A stretch of DNA of 29,602 nt from GCA-2731375 sp964462145. GTDB lineage: Bacteria > Pseudomonadota > Alphaproteobacteria > GCA-2731375. The stretch lies in contig CAYWYB010000017.1 of NCBI GenBank assembly GCA_964462145.1, positions 1 through 29,602 of the forward strand, in the 5' to 3' direction. A program made the translations under genes and the position numbers. The notes beneath the pieces were generated by a model. The model was not told where the DNA came from, searched no databases, and was given only the letters and a program-made list of their open reading frames with translations. Shown here one piece after another: positions 7,628 through 14,540 of the stretch; positions within the stretch are counted from its first letter, which is position 1, and each line of letters starts with the position of its first letter.

Positions 7628-8605
7628 ATGTTCGTGCTGATGTTGCCTCGTTTTTTGCTGCTTGTCTCTGCTCTGTTCCTGTGGACTGGATCTGCGGCTG
7701 CGGATGAGTTTCAAACCTGGTTGCAGGAATTCCGTGCCGAGGCCGAGGGGCGCGGCATTTCGGCGGCGACCCTTGACGGCGCTCTGAACGGGGTATCTCT
7801 GATCCCCAGGGTAGTTGAACTGGACCGCAAGCAGCCGGAATTCACCCTGACATACATCCAATACCGCGACCGGGTGGTGCCCCTCTCGCGGATCAAGAAG
7901 GGCCGGCGCAAGCTGGCCGAGAACCGGGCCCTGTTGCAGGAGATCGGTAGCAAGATCGGCGTGCAGCCCCGCTTTATCGTCGCCCTGTGGGGTATCGAGA
8001 CGGATTTCGGCCGGGTTACGGGCGGCTTCAAGGTTGTTCCAGCCTTGGTTACCCTGGCCTACGATGGCCGGCGCAGCGCTTATTTCCGCAAGGAGCTGCA
8101 TAACGCCCTGCGCATTATCAACGAAGGCCATATAACCGCCAAGGCCATGGTCGGTTCCTGGGCCGGCGCCATGGGGCAATGCCAGTTCATGCCGTCTTCG
8201 TTCCTGGCCCATGCCATCGATTACAATGGCGATGGCCGGCGCGATATCTGGACCACGCGGGAGGATGTTTTCGCCTCCGCCGCCAACTATCTGGCCAAGT
8301 CGGGCTGGCGGGCGGATCAGACCTGGGGCCGCGAAGTGCGCCTGCCTGACAATTTTGACCGTGCCATGGCAGATCTGAAAGTCAGGAAGCCGATTGCCGG
8401 CTGGCAGGCCCTCGGCGTGCGTCGGGCCGATGGCACCGACCTGCCGACGCGTCAACTGAATGCCTCCATCGTATTGCCCGAAAAAGGCAAGATGTCGCCA
8501 GCCTATATGGTCTACAACAACTACCGCACGACATTGAAATGGAACCGCTCCACCTATTTTGCCCTGGCCGTGGGTTTGCTCTCTGACGGCATTGGCGCCC
8601 AATAA
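7628..8605 (+). CDS. Lytic murein transglycosylase, MltB family (SLT_2)
   Basis: This enzyme cleaves the MurNAc-GlcNAc bond in peptidoglycan, forming 1,6-anhydroMurNAc. The 325-residue frame begins with a signal peptide (PRFLLLVSALFLW...SAAA), without a lipobox, so the mature protein should be periplasmic rather than lipid-anchored as in E. coli MltB. The catalytic glutamate is Glu124 in ALWGIETDFGR; GSWAGAMGQCQFMPSSF and the DYNGDGRRDIW segment are also classic. There is no C-terminal peptidoglycan-binding domain, the protein ending soon after the catalytic domain. The start is uncertain: GAAGGG abuts the ATG at 7628, and the GTG at 7634 or ATG at 7640 are better spaced from it; all give a complete signal peptide. 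Its stop overlaps the rlpA start by one base. Confidence 0.93.
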   Translation: MFVLMLPRFLLLVSALFLWTGSAAADEFQTWLQEFRAEAEGRGISAATLDGALNGVSLIPRVVELDRKQPEFTLTYIQYRDRVVPLSRIKKGRRKLAENRALLQEIGSKIGVQPRFIVALWGIETDFGRVTGGFKVVPALVTLAYDGRRSAYFRKELHNALRIINEGHITAKAMVGSWAGAMGQCQFMPSSFLAHAIDYNGDGRRDIWTTREDVFASAANYLAKSGWRADQTWGREVRLPDNFDRAMADLKVRKPIAGWQALGVRRADGTDLPTRQLNASIVLPEKGKMSPAYMVYNNYRTTLKWNRSTYFALAVGLLSDGIGAQ

Positions 8606-9576
8606 TGACCTCGCTGGCCGCATATCGCTTTATGGGTCGACTCTTCCTCTGCGCTTTCGCCGGGCTGTCCCTGGCGGCCTGTGCCGAGAGCCAGCTGGCC
8701 CTGCATGTGGCCAAGAAAATACAGCGTGCCACGGCGGAGCAGCCAAGCGCCAATGCCGGTGTCTACAAAGTCGGCAAGCCCTATCAGGTCATGGGGGTTT
8801 GGTATTATCCCAAGGAGGATGCCCAGTACAACAGAACCGGCATTGCCTCGTGGTACGGGCAGAAATTCCATGGTCGGCGCACCGCCAATGGTGAAATCTA
8901 CGATATGAACGCCCTGACGGCGGCGCACAAAACGCTGCCCATGCCGGTGCGGGTGCGGGTGACGAATTTGGGCAATGGCCGTTCGCTGGTCCTGCGCGTC
9001 AACGACCGGGGCCCCTTCGTCAATGGCCGCATCATCGATGTCTCCCGCCGCGCCGCGCAGCTTTTGGGCTTTCAAAAACAAGGCACCGCCAAAGTGCGAG
9101 TGACCATACTTGATCAGGGTGGGCCGCAAAGAATTGCGAAACGCGTCGCCACCCCGGTGGAGCAGAAAACCGCTCTGCCGGCCTTGCCCAGGGAGGGCGT
9201 CAGCGCACAAACATTGGCGCCGCCGCCGGGCGTGAAGCAGGCGCGGTCGTCGGCGGCGGGCAGTTCCGCGCCCGTGCGCGTCGCCAATGCCGGCCCCATT
9301 GGAGCAGCTAACCCGGGCGCCGTCCAAGTGACCCAGCAACCGGTTGGGCCGTCGTCAATCTTCATTCAGGCCGGCTCCTTTGCCTGGGCCGAGAATGCCA
9401 ACAAGCTGCGGGCGCGCTTGGCCTATATCGGCCCGTCCTCCATTATCAACGTCTTCATCAAAGGTCAGGAGATGTTCCGCGTCCGCATGGGCCCGATGTT
9501 CTCCGTCGAGGCGGCGGACAAGGTCCTGCAACAGATTCTGTCCGATGGCATCAAGGCCCGGATCATCATCGAATAA
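8605..9576 (+). CDS. rlpA: RlpA-family septal lytic transglycosylase lipoprotein with SPOR domain
   Basis: RlpA is an outer-membrane lipoprotein; in Pseudomonas aeruginosa it is a lytic transglycosylase acting on glycan lacking stem peptides, at septa. Here the lipobox LAAC gives Cys26 as the lipidated residue. The double-psi beta-barrel runs from about residue 76 to 156; Glu97 (TANGE), His108 (AAHKTLP) and Asp134 (RVNDRGPF) have the same spacing as the catalytic Glu120, His131 and Asp157 of the P. aeruginosa enzyme. A low-complexity Ala/Pro/Gln linker follows, then a SPOR domain (about 250-323, SSIFIQAGSFAWAENA...) that binds denuded septal glycan. The ATG overlaps the TAA of the MltB-type gene (TAATG), so the two hydrolases are probably produced together. 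Confidence 0.95.
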   Translation: MTSLAAYRFMGRLFLCAFAGLSLAACAESQLALHVAKKIQRATAEQPSANAGVYKVGKPYQVMGVWYYPKEDAQYNRTGIASWYGQKFHGRRTANGEIYDMNALTAAHKTLPMPVRVRVTNLGNGRSLVLRVNDRGPFVNGRIIDVSRRAAQLLGFQKQGTAKVRVTILDQGGPQRIAKRVATPVEQKTALPALPREGVSAQTLAPPPGVKQARSSAAGSSAPVRVANAGPIGAANPGAVQVTQQPVGPSSIFIQAGSFAWAENANKLRARLAYIGPSSIINVFIKGQEMFRVRMGPMFSVEAADKVLQQILSDGIKARIIIE

Positions 9577-9588
9577 TCTGGAAGCGAT

Positions 9589-10971
9589 TTAGATAATCGC
9601 CCGGGGCCGGTTCGGGCCACGCTCCAGTATGTCGCGCAGGCCGGACAGGGCCCGGCTCAGGGTGGCGCGGTCGGGCGGCTGGCTCAGGGTAATGCGCACC
9701 GCTTGTTCCGCTTCCTCCCTGCCGACGGCAAAGGGGGCCAGGGGTGAAATGGCGATGCCATCCTGACGCGCGGCGGCGGTGAAATCGTCGGCCCGCCAGG
9801 GTGCCGGCAGTGTCAACCAGACATGCAATGCGGCTTCGTGTCCACGCCAATTCAGGCCCGCCAAATGCTTTGCCGCGATTTCATACCGTGCCGCCGTTTC
9901 CCGGCGTTGCCATTCTAGTAGCTCTTCCGCCCGGCCATCGTTGATCCATTGCGTGACCACGGCGCCGGTCAGGGCGGGCTGGGTCACCGTGACGATGCGG
10001 GCGGCTTCCCCCAGGCGCAGCAGATGCTGCCTCGGCCCGGTGATCCAGGACACCCGAAGGCCCGGTGCCAGGCATTTCGAGGCCGAGGTAATGTACACCG
10101 TGCGCTCCGGCGCCAGGGTAGCGATGGGCGGCGGCGGATCTTGAATGACATAGCCATAGACATCGTCCTCAACCAACAACAGGTCGTGGCGCCGGGCGAC
10201 CTCGACAATGGCCTTGCGGCGTTCCAGGGACATCACGGCGTTAGTGGGATTTTGCAGGGTCGGCACCAGGAACAGCACTTTCGCCCCCGATGCGGTGCAG
10301 GCCGCATCCAAAGCCGCCGGTTCAATGCCTTCATCATCAATGGCCACGGGTACCGGCTGGCGTTCCGTGAAATGCACGCCGTCAATAAGTTGGCTGTAGG
10401 TCAGGCTTTCCAGCATCACCGGTTCATGGGCGCGGGTGAACGCCATCAGGGATGATAGCAGGGCCAATTGCGTACCGCCCATCAGGATGACCTCGTCGGC
10501 GCCAACGTCCAGACCTACTCTGGCCAGCCAATCCGCCCCGGCCTGGCGATGTGGTTCCGGCCCGATCTCGCTGTTGTAACCCAACAGGGCATTGCCGTTT
10601 CGAGAGTCCGCCAGGTTGCGCAGGCTATCCGCCAGGGCGGCGCCATGGGGTCCCAGGGGCGGGCTGTTCTGGGTCATTTCGATCAGGTGATCATGGGGCC
10701 GCACGAGGCTGATGGGGCCCGTGTCGTCCGGGTCCTGGACATAGGTGCCGCGCCCAACCTCGCCGCCGACCAGGTTCAGCCGGGCGGCTTCCTTATAGGC
10801 CCGGCTGATGGTGCCAACGGTAACGCCCAGGCGCCAGGCGAGGTCGCGGTGCGGCGGCAAGCGGGTGCCTGGCGGCAAATGCCCCGAGGCGATGTCTTCG
10901 CCAATGACCTGGGCGATGGCGCGGTACTTTGGTCCGGTGCGGCCTGAGATGTCTGGCTGATAAATTGTCAT
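9589..10971 (-). CDS. MocR-type GntR/aminotransferase fusion transcriptional regulator
   Basis: The 460-residue protein fuses an N-terminal GntR winged helix (about residues 10-80: PKYRAIAQVIGEDI, PPGTRLPPHRDLAWRLGV, GTISRAYKEA) to a fold-type I aminotransferase domain. The PLP residues are kept: Asn241 (NPT), Asp270 and Tyr272 (EDDVYGY), Lys299 (SASKCLAPGLR). MocR proteins use PLP or an aldimine as effector and do not usually work as enzymes. The start ATG at 10971 lies almost on top of the predicted transcription start, so the mRNA should be leaderless; an upstream in-frame start at 11013 would lie inside the promoter. It faces rlpA tail to tail with 12 bp between and is divergent from a DUF1127 gene, a pairing I recall from other alphaproteobacteria. 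Its target and effector are unknown. Confidence 0.92.
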   Translation of the reverse strand: MTIYQPDISGRTGPKYRAIAQVIGEDIASGHLPPGTRLPPHRDLAWRLGVTVGTISRAYKEAARLNLVGGEVGRGTYVQDPDDTGPISLVRPHDHLIEMTQNSPPLGPHGAALADSLRNLADSRNGNALLGYNSEIGPEPHRQAGADWLARVGLDVGADEVILMGGTQLALLSSLMAFTRAHEPVMLESLTYSQLIDGVHFTERQPVPVAIDDEGIEPAALDAACTASGAKVLFLVPTLQNPTNAVMSLERRKAIVEVARRHDLLLVEDDVYGYVIQDPPPPIATLAPERTVYITSASKCLAPGLRVSWITGPRQHLLRLGEAARIVTVTQPALTGAVVTQWINDGRAEELLEWQRRETAARYEIAAKHLAGLNWRGHEAALHVWLTLPAPWRADDFTAAARQDGIAISPLAPFAVGREEAEQAVRITLSQPPDRATLSRALSGLRDILERGPNRPRAII

Positions 10972-11010
10972 GGTGTCAATATCATAATTGACATCTATTG
11001 AGGTGTCAAT
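10972..11010. repeat. TGTCAAT operator repeats between mocR and DUF1127
   Basis: Three copies of the same heptamer: TGTCAAT at 10974-10980, its complement ATTGACA at 10987-10993, and TGTCAAT at 11004-11010. The first two form a perfect inverted repeat with six bases between; the first and third, extended to GGTGTCAAT, are direct repeats 30 bp apart (about three helical turns). They coincide with the -35 boxes of both divergent promoters and the mocR start, as expected of an autoregulatory MocR/GntR operator. Confidence 0.7.
10981..11009 (-). promoter_or_regulatory. Promoter of the mocR-type gene, predicted leaderless
   Basis: Read on the minus strand: TTGACA (11009-11004), a 17-bp spacer, then TATGAT (10986-10981), five of six bases of the -10 consensus. 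A start point six to nine bases further on falls at about 10972-10975, directly before the ATG at 10971, and no ribosome binding site fits between. Confidence 0.75.
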
Positions 11011-11018
11011 CATATAGC
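10988..11018 (+). promoter_or_regulatory. Candidate promoter of the DUF1127 gene
   Basis: TTGACA (10988-10993) is a perfect -35 box. Possible -10 boxes are CATATA at 11011 (17-bp spacer, three of six) or TATAGC at 11013 (19-bp spacer, four of six). The -35 lies inside the TGTCAAT repeats, so a regulator bound there would block it. Confidence 0.45.
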
Positions 11019-11066
11019 TTCAATAAGTTCAATTATGGATCAATGCTTGAAAACGGGAGCAATATG

Positions 11067-11288
11067 ATGACAATATCAAAATCATGGGGTTCAATGAGAG
11101 CTGCCTTCGCCGGGGGCTTTATCGGTTCGATTAGCCTGGCCGCCTGCGTATCCGTATTGAAATCCTGGTCCGACCGGTACCGCCAGCGCCGCCATTTGGC
11201 CACCTTGGATGCGCGCATGCTCGACGATATCGGCTTGCACCGCGAAGATGTGACATGGGAATGTGGCAAACCGTTCTGGTGGCGATAA
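11067..11288 (+). CDS. DUF1127 small basic protein
   Basis: The 73-residue product ends in a full DUF1127 motif: SWSDRYRQRRHLATLDARMLDDIGLHREDV, then ECGKPFWWR. These short arginine-rich proteins are common in Alphaproteobacteria; some are RNA-binding or affect phosphate, carbon and stress responses, but no general mechanism is established. The N-terminal half carries a hydrophobic stretch (AAFAGGFIGSISLAACVSVL, residues 11-30) that could be a membrane segment. GGGAG at 11055-11059 is seven bases from the ATG at 11067 and only four from an adjacent ATG at 11064, so I chose the former. It is transcribed divergently from the mocR-type gene through shared operator repeats, which suggests control by that regulator. 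Confidence 0.85.
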   Translation: MTISKSWGSMRAAFAGGFIGSISLAACVSVLKSWSDRYRQRRHLATLDARMLDDIGLHREDVTWECGKPFWWR

Positions 11289-11319
11289 TCGAAAACGCTT
11301 TTTTTGGAAGGGTAATATC

Positions 11320-12114
11320 GTGCAGATACCCATTTATCAGATTGATGCATTCACCAATTCGCCGTTTCAGGGCAATCCGGCGGCGGTCTGTCCGCTGGAT
11401 GCCTGGCTGGCCGACGATGTGCTGCAAGCCGTTGCCATGGAGAACAACCTTTCCGAGACGGCCTTTATCGTGCCGGAAGGCGATGGCTTTCACCTGCGCT
11501 GGTTCACCCCGGCGGTGGAGGTGGATTTGTGCGGTCATGCCACTTTGGCAACGGGGCATCTGATCTTGAACCGCCTGTCGCCTGAGCGTGACGGCGTTAG
11601 CTTCGAAACCCGTTCCGGCACCCTTCAGGTGCAGCGGGCCGGTGGCGATTTGGCCATGGATTTTCCCGTTCTGGCGCCTCTTGCGGCAGTTGAGCCCGAG
11701 CCGGCCCTGCTATCCGCCATGGGCGCGACGCCGCAAGAATGCCTGCCGGTCCGCAAAATGCATGGTGCGCCCTATTTCATGCTGGTGTTCGAAACCGAGG
11801 CGCAGGTCGCCGCCCTGGCGCCATCCTTCTCCAGCCTGGGCGCGAACGTGATCGCCACGGCGCCGGGCGACAAGGTCGATTTCGTCTCGCGCTTCTTCGC
11901 GCCCCTGTCGGGCATTGATGAGGATCCGGTCACCGGTTCGGCCCATTGCACCCTGGCGCCCTATTGGGCCAACCGCCTGGACAAGAGCGATCTGGTGGCG
12001 CGGCAGATCTCGGCCCGAGGCGGCGATATCGGCTGCCGTCTGCTTGGTGAGCGGGTAATTCTTACGGGGCGCTGTGCTTTTTATATGGAAGGACGGATCG
12101 AGGTGCCCGTATAA
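11320..12114 (+). CDS. PhzF-family isomerase
   Basis: PhzF proteins have two diaminopimelate-epimerase-like halves; the founding enzyme isomerises dihydro-3-hydroxyanthranilate in phenazine synthesis, while most homologues have unknown substrates. This 264-residue protein shows the N-terminal QIDAFTNSPFQGNPAAVC, the catalytic glutamate Glu46 in NNLSETAF, RWFTPAVEVDLCGHATLA, and the C-terminal DEDPVTGSAHCTLAPYW. The start is GTG at 11320, supported by GGAAGGG (11306-11312) seven bases upstream; no ATG is suitably placed. No other phenazine genes are nearby, so a phenazine role is unlikely. The acyl-CoA dehydrogenase gene follows 37 bp downstream on the same strand. Confidence 0.92.
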   Translation: MQIPIYQIDAFTNSPFQGNPAAVCPLDAWLADDVLQAVAMENNLSETAFIVPEGDGFHLRWFTPAVEVDLCGHATLATGHLILNRLSPERDGVSFETRSGTLQVQRAGGDLAMDFPVLAPLAAVEPEPALLSAMGATPQECLPVRKMHGAPYFMLVFETEAQVAALAPSFSSLGANVIATAPGDKVDFVSRFFAPLSGIDEDPVTGSAHCTLAPYWANRLDKSDLVARQISARGGDIGCRLLGERVILTGRCAFYMEGRIEVPV

Positions 12115-12151
12115 AAGAGGGCCCCAAAAGAAGCCAAAAGGATATATCGCC

Positions 12152-13318
12152 ATGACAATTCAATTCGCCGACGAAGAGCGGATGATCATCGAGCTGGTCG
12201 AGAAGTTTGTCGAAAACGAATTGATGCCCCTGGAAAGGGCGGTCATGGCACGGGAGGCGGCGGGGGAACCCCATTCCCTGACCAAGGAGGAGGAAGCGCC
12301 GCTGTTGGCCCAGTGCAAGGAACTGGGTCTGTGGGCCCTTGATGCGCCGGAGGAATTCGGCGGTGCCAATCTGCCTACTCCCGTCATGCTGGCCATCCAG
12401 GAGAAGCTGAAAAGCACGGTGACGCCGTTTATCTTTCCCCCCGACTCGCCCAACCTGCACATGCTCCAGGCCGTGGCATCGCCAGAACAGAAGACGAAAT
12501 ATATGCAGCCCTATGCCCAGGGCGAGATGAAGTCCTGCATTGCCATATCCGAACCCGGCGCGGGCGGCGACCCGGCGCAGATGAAGACCATGGCCGTGCG
12601 TGACGGCGACGAATGGGTGATCAACGGACGCAAGATCTGGGTCTCTAACGTACCCAGTTCCGATTTCATCATCCTGATGGCCGTGACGGATCCGGAAAAG
12701 GGCGCGCGCGGTGGCATCACCGCCTTTATCGTCGAACAAGGCACACCTGGATTTATCATCGAGCGGGAGATCCCCATGCTGGGCGGGGCCCGTACTTATG
12801 AATTGATCATGGATGATCTTCGCCTCAAGGACAGCCAGGTTCTGGGCGAGGTCGGCCAGGGCTTTGCGCCCATGCAAAAGCGCCTGACCGTGCGCCGTTT
12901 GGAAATGGGGGCTATGTGTGTCGGCATGGCCGAGCGGGCGCTGAAAATGATGTGCGAACATACCCAACAGCGAGAAACCTTTGGGGTGCAGCTTTCCGAC
13001 CGGCAGGCGATCCAATGGTGGATCGCGGATGCCGCCACCAAGATCCATGCCACCCGACTGATGGTCATGGATGCAGCCGAGAAGCAGGAGCGCGGCGAGG
13101 ATATCCGTACCGCCGCTTCGATGATCAAGGTCTTCGCCACGGAAATGGCCACGGAAGTCCTCGACAATGCCATGCAAAGTTTTGGCGCCATGGGCATGTC
13201 GCGGGAGCTACCCTTTGCCATTATGTCGCAACGTCTGCGCCTGACGCGGATTTACGAAGGCCCCACGGAAGTTCACCGCATGGTCGTGGCCCGGCGGACC
13301 CTGAAGGAATACGCCTAA
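12152..13318 (+). CDS. Acyl-CoA dehydrogenase
   Basis: This FAD enzyme introduces a trans-2 double bond into an acyl-CoA and passes electrons to ETF. The 388-residue length and motifs are standard: FGGANLPTPV, CIAISEPGAGGDPAQM (flavin-binding strand), WVINGRKIWVSN, the RETFGVQLSDRQAIQ helix, and RIYEGPTEVHRMVVAR near the end. Glu369 (YEG) corresponds to the catalytic base Glu376 of medium-chain acyl-CoA dehydrogenase. The ATG at 12152 follows AAAAGGAT. The next gene starts one base after the stop, so they form one transcript. Substrate chain length or branching cannot be read from the sequence. Confidence 0.94.
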   Translation: MTIQFADEERMIIELVEKFVENELMPLERAVMAREAAGEPHSLTKEEEAPLLAQCKELGLWALDAPEEFGGANLPTPVMLAIQEKLKSTVTPFIFPPDSPNLHMLQAVASPEQKTKYMQPYAQGEMKSCIAISEPGAGGDPAQMKTMAVRDGDEWVINGRKIWVSNVPSSDFIILMAVTDPEKGARGGITAFIVEQGTPGFIIEREIPMLGGARTYELIMDDLRLKDSQVLGEVGQGFAPMQKRLTVRRLEMGAMCVGMAERALKMMCEHTQQRETFGVQLSDRQAIQWWIADAATKIHATRLMVMDAAEKQERGEDIRTAASMIKVFATEMATEVLDNAMQSFGAMGMSRELPFAIMSQRLRLTRIYEGPTEVHRMVVARRTLKEYA

Positions 13319-13319
13319 G

Positions 13320-14525
13320 ATGAGCTTCAAGGCAGCCAGCTATCCGTGGCGCTTGTTCGCTGGCGCCGATGCCATTGAAAACAATTTGCAGGCGGCCATC
13401 GCCCGTGTGTCTGCAAAGCGGGCCTTCGTCGTCTGTTCGCCCTCCGTCAACCGGCGAACCGATACGGTGCGGCGCATCGAAGCCGCTCTGGGCGAGCAAT
13501 TCGCTGGTGTATTCGATGGCATCGAAAAGGATTCCACCTATGCTTCGGTGAGTGCCGCCACCGATGCCGCGACAGAGGCCCGGGCAGATCTGCTGATCCC
13601 GGTCGGCGGCGGCAGTGTCATTGTCGCAGCCAGGGCGGTGGCTATTTTCATGGCCGAGGACGGCGATCCGTTCGAGATCATGACGCAATACCCAGAGGGC
13701 AAGCCCGCCTACAGTCCCCGCCTGATGGCGCCGAAGCCGGCCATCATCAATATTCCTACGACGCCGACCTCGGCCATGAACCGGGCCGGCACGGGCTTGA
13801 AAAATCCAGACCTGGACCACCGGATGGAGTATTTCGACCCCAAGACCCGGCCCCAGGCTATTTTCCTTGATGATGTGGCGTTGTTAAGCGCGCCGCCGGA
13901 GCTGATCCGGTCCACCGCGACCACGGTGTTCGCGGGACTGATCGGCGCGCTGTCGCAACTTGGCGCCAACCCACTGTCGGATGGTGATCAAAGCCATGCC
14001 TTTGACCTGGCCCACAATGCCTATGTCCGGCTGATGGACGAACTCGACAACCCCGCCCTGCGCACTGATCTGGCGATCGCGGCTTTGCTGCAAAACCGGG
14101 CCGAGGACGACGGTGCGCCAAGATTTCGGGGCGGTGCCTTCTCGGGCAATTACGCGGTCTCGACCGCGCTGCACATCCTTTATCCAAACGTCGGGCAGGG
14201 TGAGGCGACCTCGGTGGTGCATGCCACGGCCATGCGCTTGGCGGAAACGGTCGACCTGGCGGCGGCCCGGCGGGTGGCCGAGGCCCTCGACGTCTGGCGC
14301 GACGGCATGGACGGCAAGGAAGCTGCTTTTGCGGTAGCCGATGCCCTGGAAGCCATATACAGCCGCACCGGCATGCCCACACAGTTGCGGCAATTGGATA
14401 TTCCAAGGGACGGATTGGCGGCGATCGCCGGCGAAACAGTGAAGAACTTCAACGCCAACGCCGGTGCGCGCTCAGCCGAGGCTCAGATCGCCGATGCCTT
14501 GCGCCTGCTCGAGGCGGCATGGTGA
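13320..14525 (+). CDS. Iron-containing alcohol dehydrogenase-fold protein lacking the metal ligands
   Basis: The 401-residue protein has the group III (iron-type) alcohol dehydrogenase fold: a nucleotide-binding PVGGGSVI (residues 94-101), the IPTTPTSAMNRAG strand (compare PTTAGTGSE), and a helical C-terminal half ending MPTQLRQLDIP...LRLLEAAW as in FucO. Aligned by eye with E. coli FucO, whose metal ligands are Asp196, His200, His263 and His277, the corresponding residues are Thr202, Gly206, Ala279 and Gln293. All four are therefore absent, so a classical Fe/Zn-dependent dehydrogenase reaction is doubtful. It begins one base after the acyl-CoA dehydrogenase stop, implying a joint pathway. 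It may catalyse a different NAD(P)-linked or non-redox reaction. Confidence 0.85.
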   Translation: MSFKAASYPWRLFAGADAIENNLQAAIARVSAKRAFVVCSPSVNRRTDTVRRIEAALGEQFAGVFDGIEKDSTYASVSAATDAATEARADLLIPVGGGSVIVAARAVAIFMAEDGDPFEIMTQYPEGKPAYSPRLMAPKPAIINIPTTPTSAMNRAGTGLKNPDLDHRMEYFDPKTRPQAIFLDDVALLSAPPELIRSTATTVFAGLIGALSQLGANPLSDGDQSHAFDLAHNAYVRLMDELDNPALRTDLAIAALLQNRAEDDGAPRFRGGAFSGNYAVSTALHILYPNVGQGEATSVVHATAMRLAETVDLAAARRVAEALDVWRDGMDGKEAAFAVADALEAIYSRTGMPTQLRQLDIPRDGLAAIAGETVKNFNANAGARSAEAQIADALRLLEAAW

Positions 14526-14540
14526 AAACGCCTAACCCGT

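Noticed and set aside
7505..8623. A 372-codon open frame on the minus strand
   Set aside because: It is antisense to the MltB-type gene and shows no domain or ribosome site.
11320..12114. Phenazine biosynthesis cluster
   Set aside because: Only a PhzF homologue is present; no PhzA/B, PhzD, PhzE or PhzG gene is nearby, and most PhzF proteins are not involved in phenazines.
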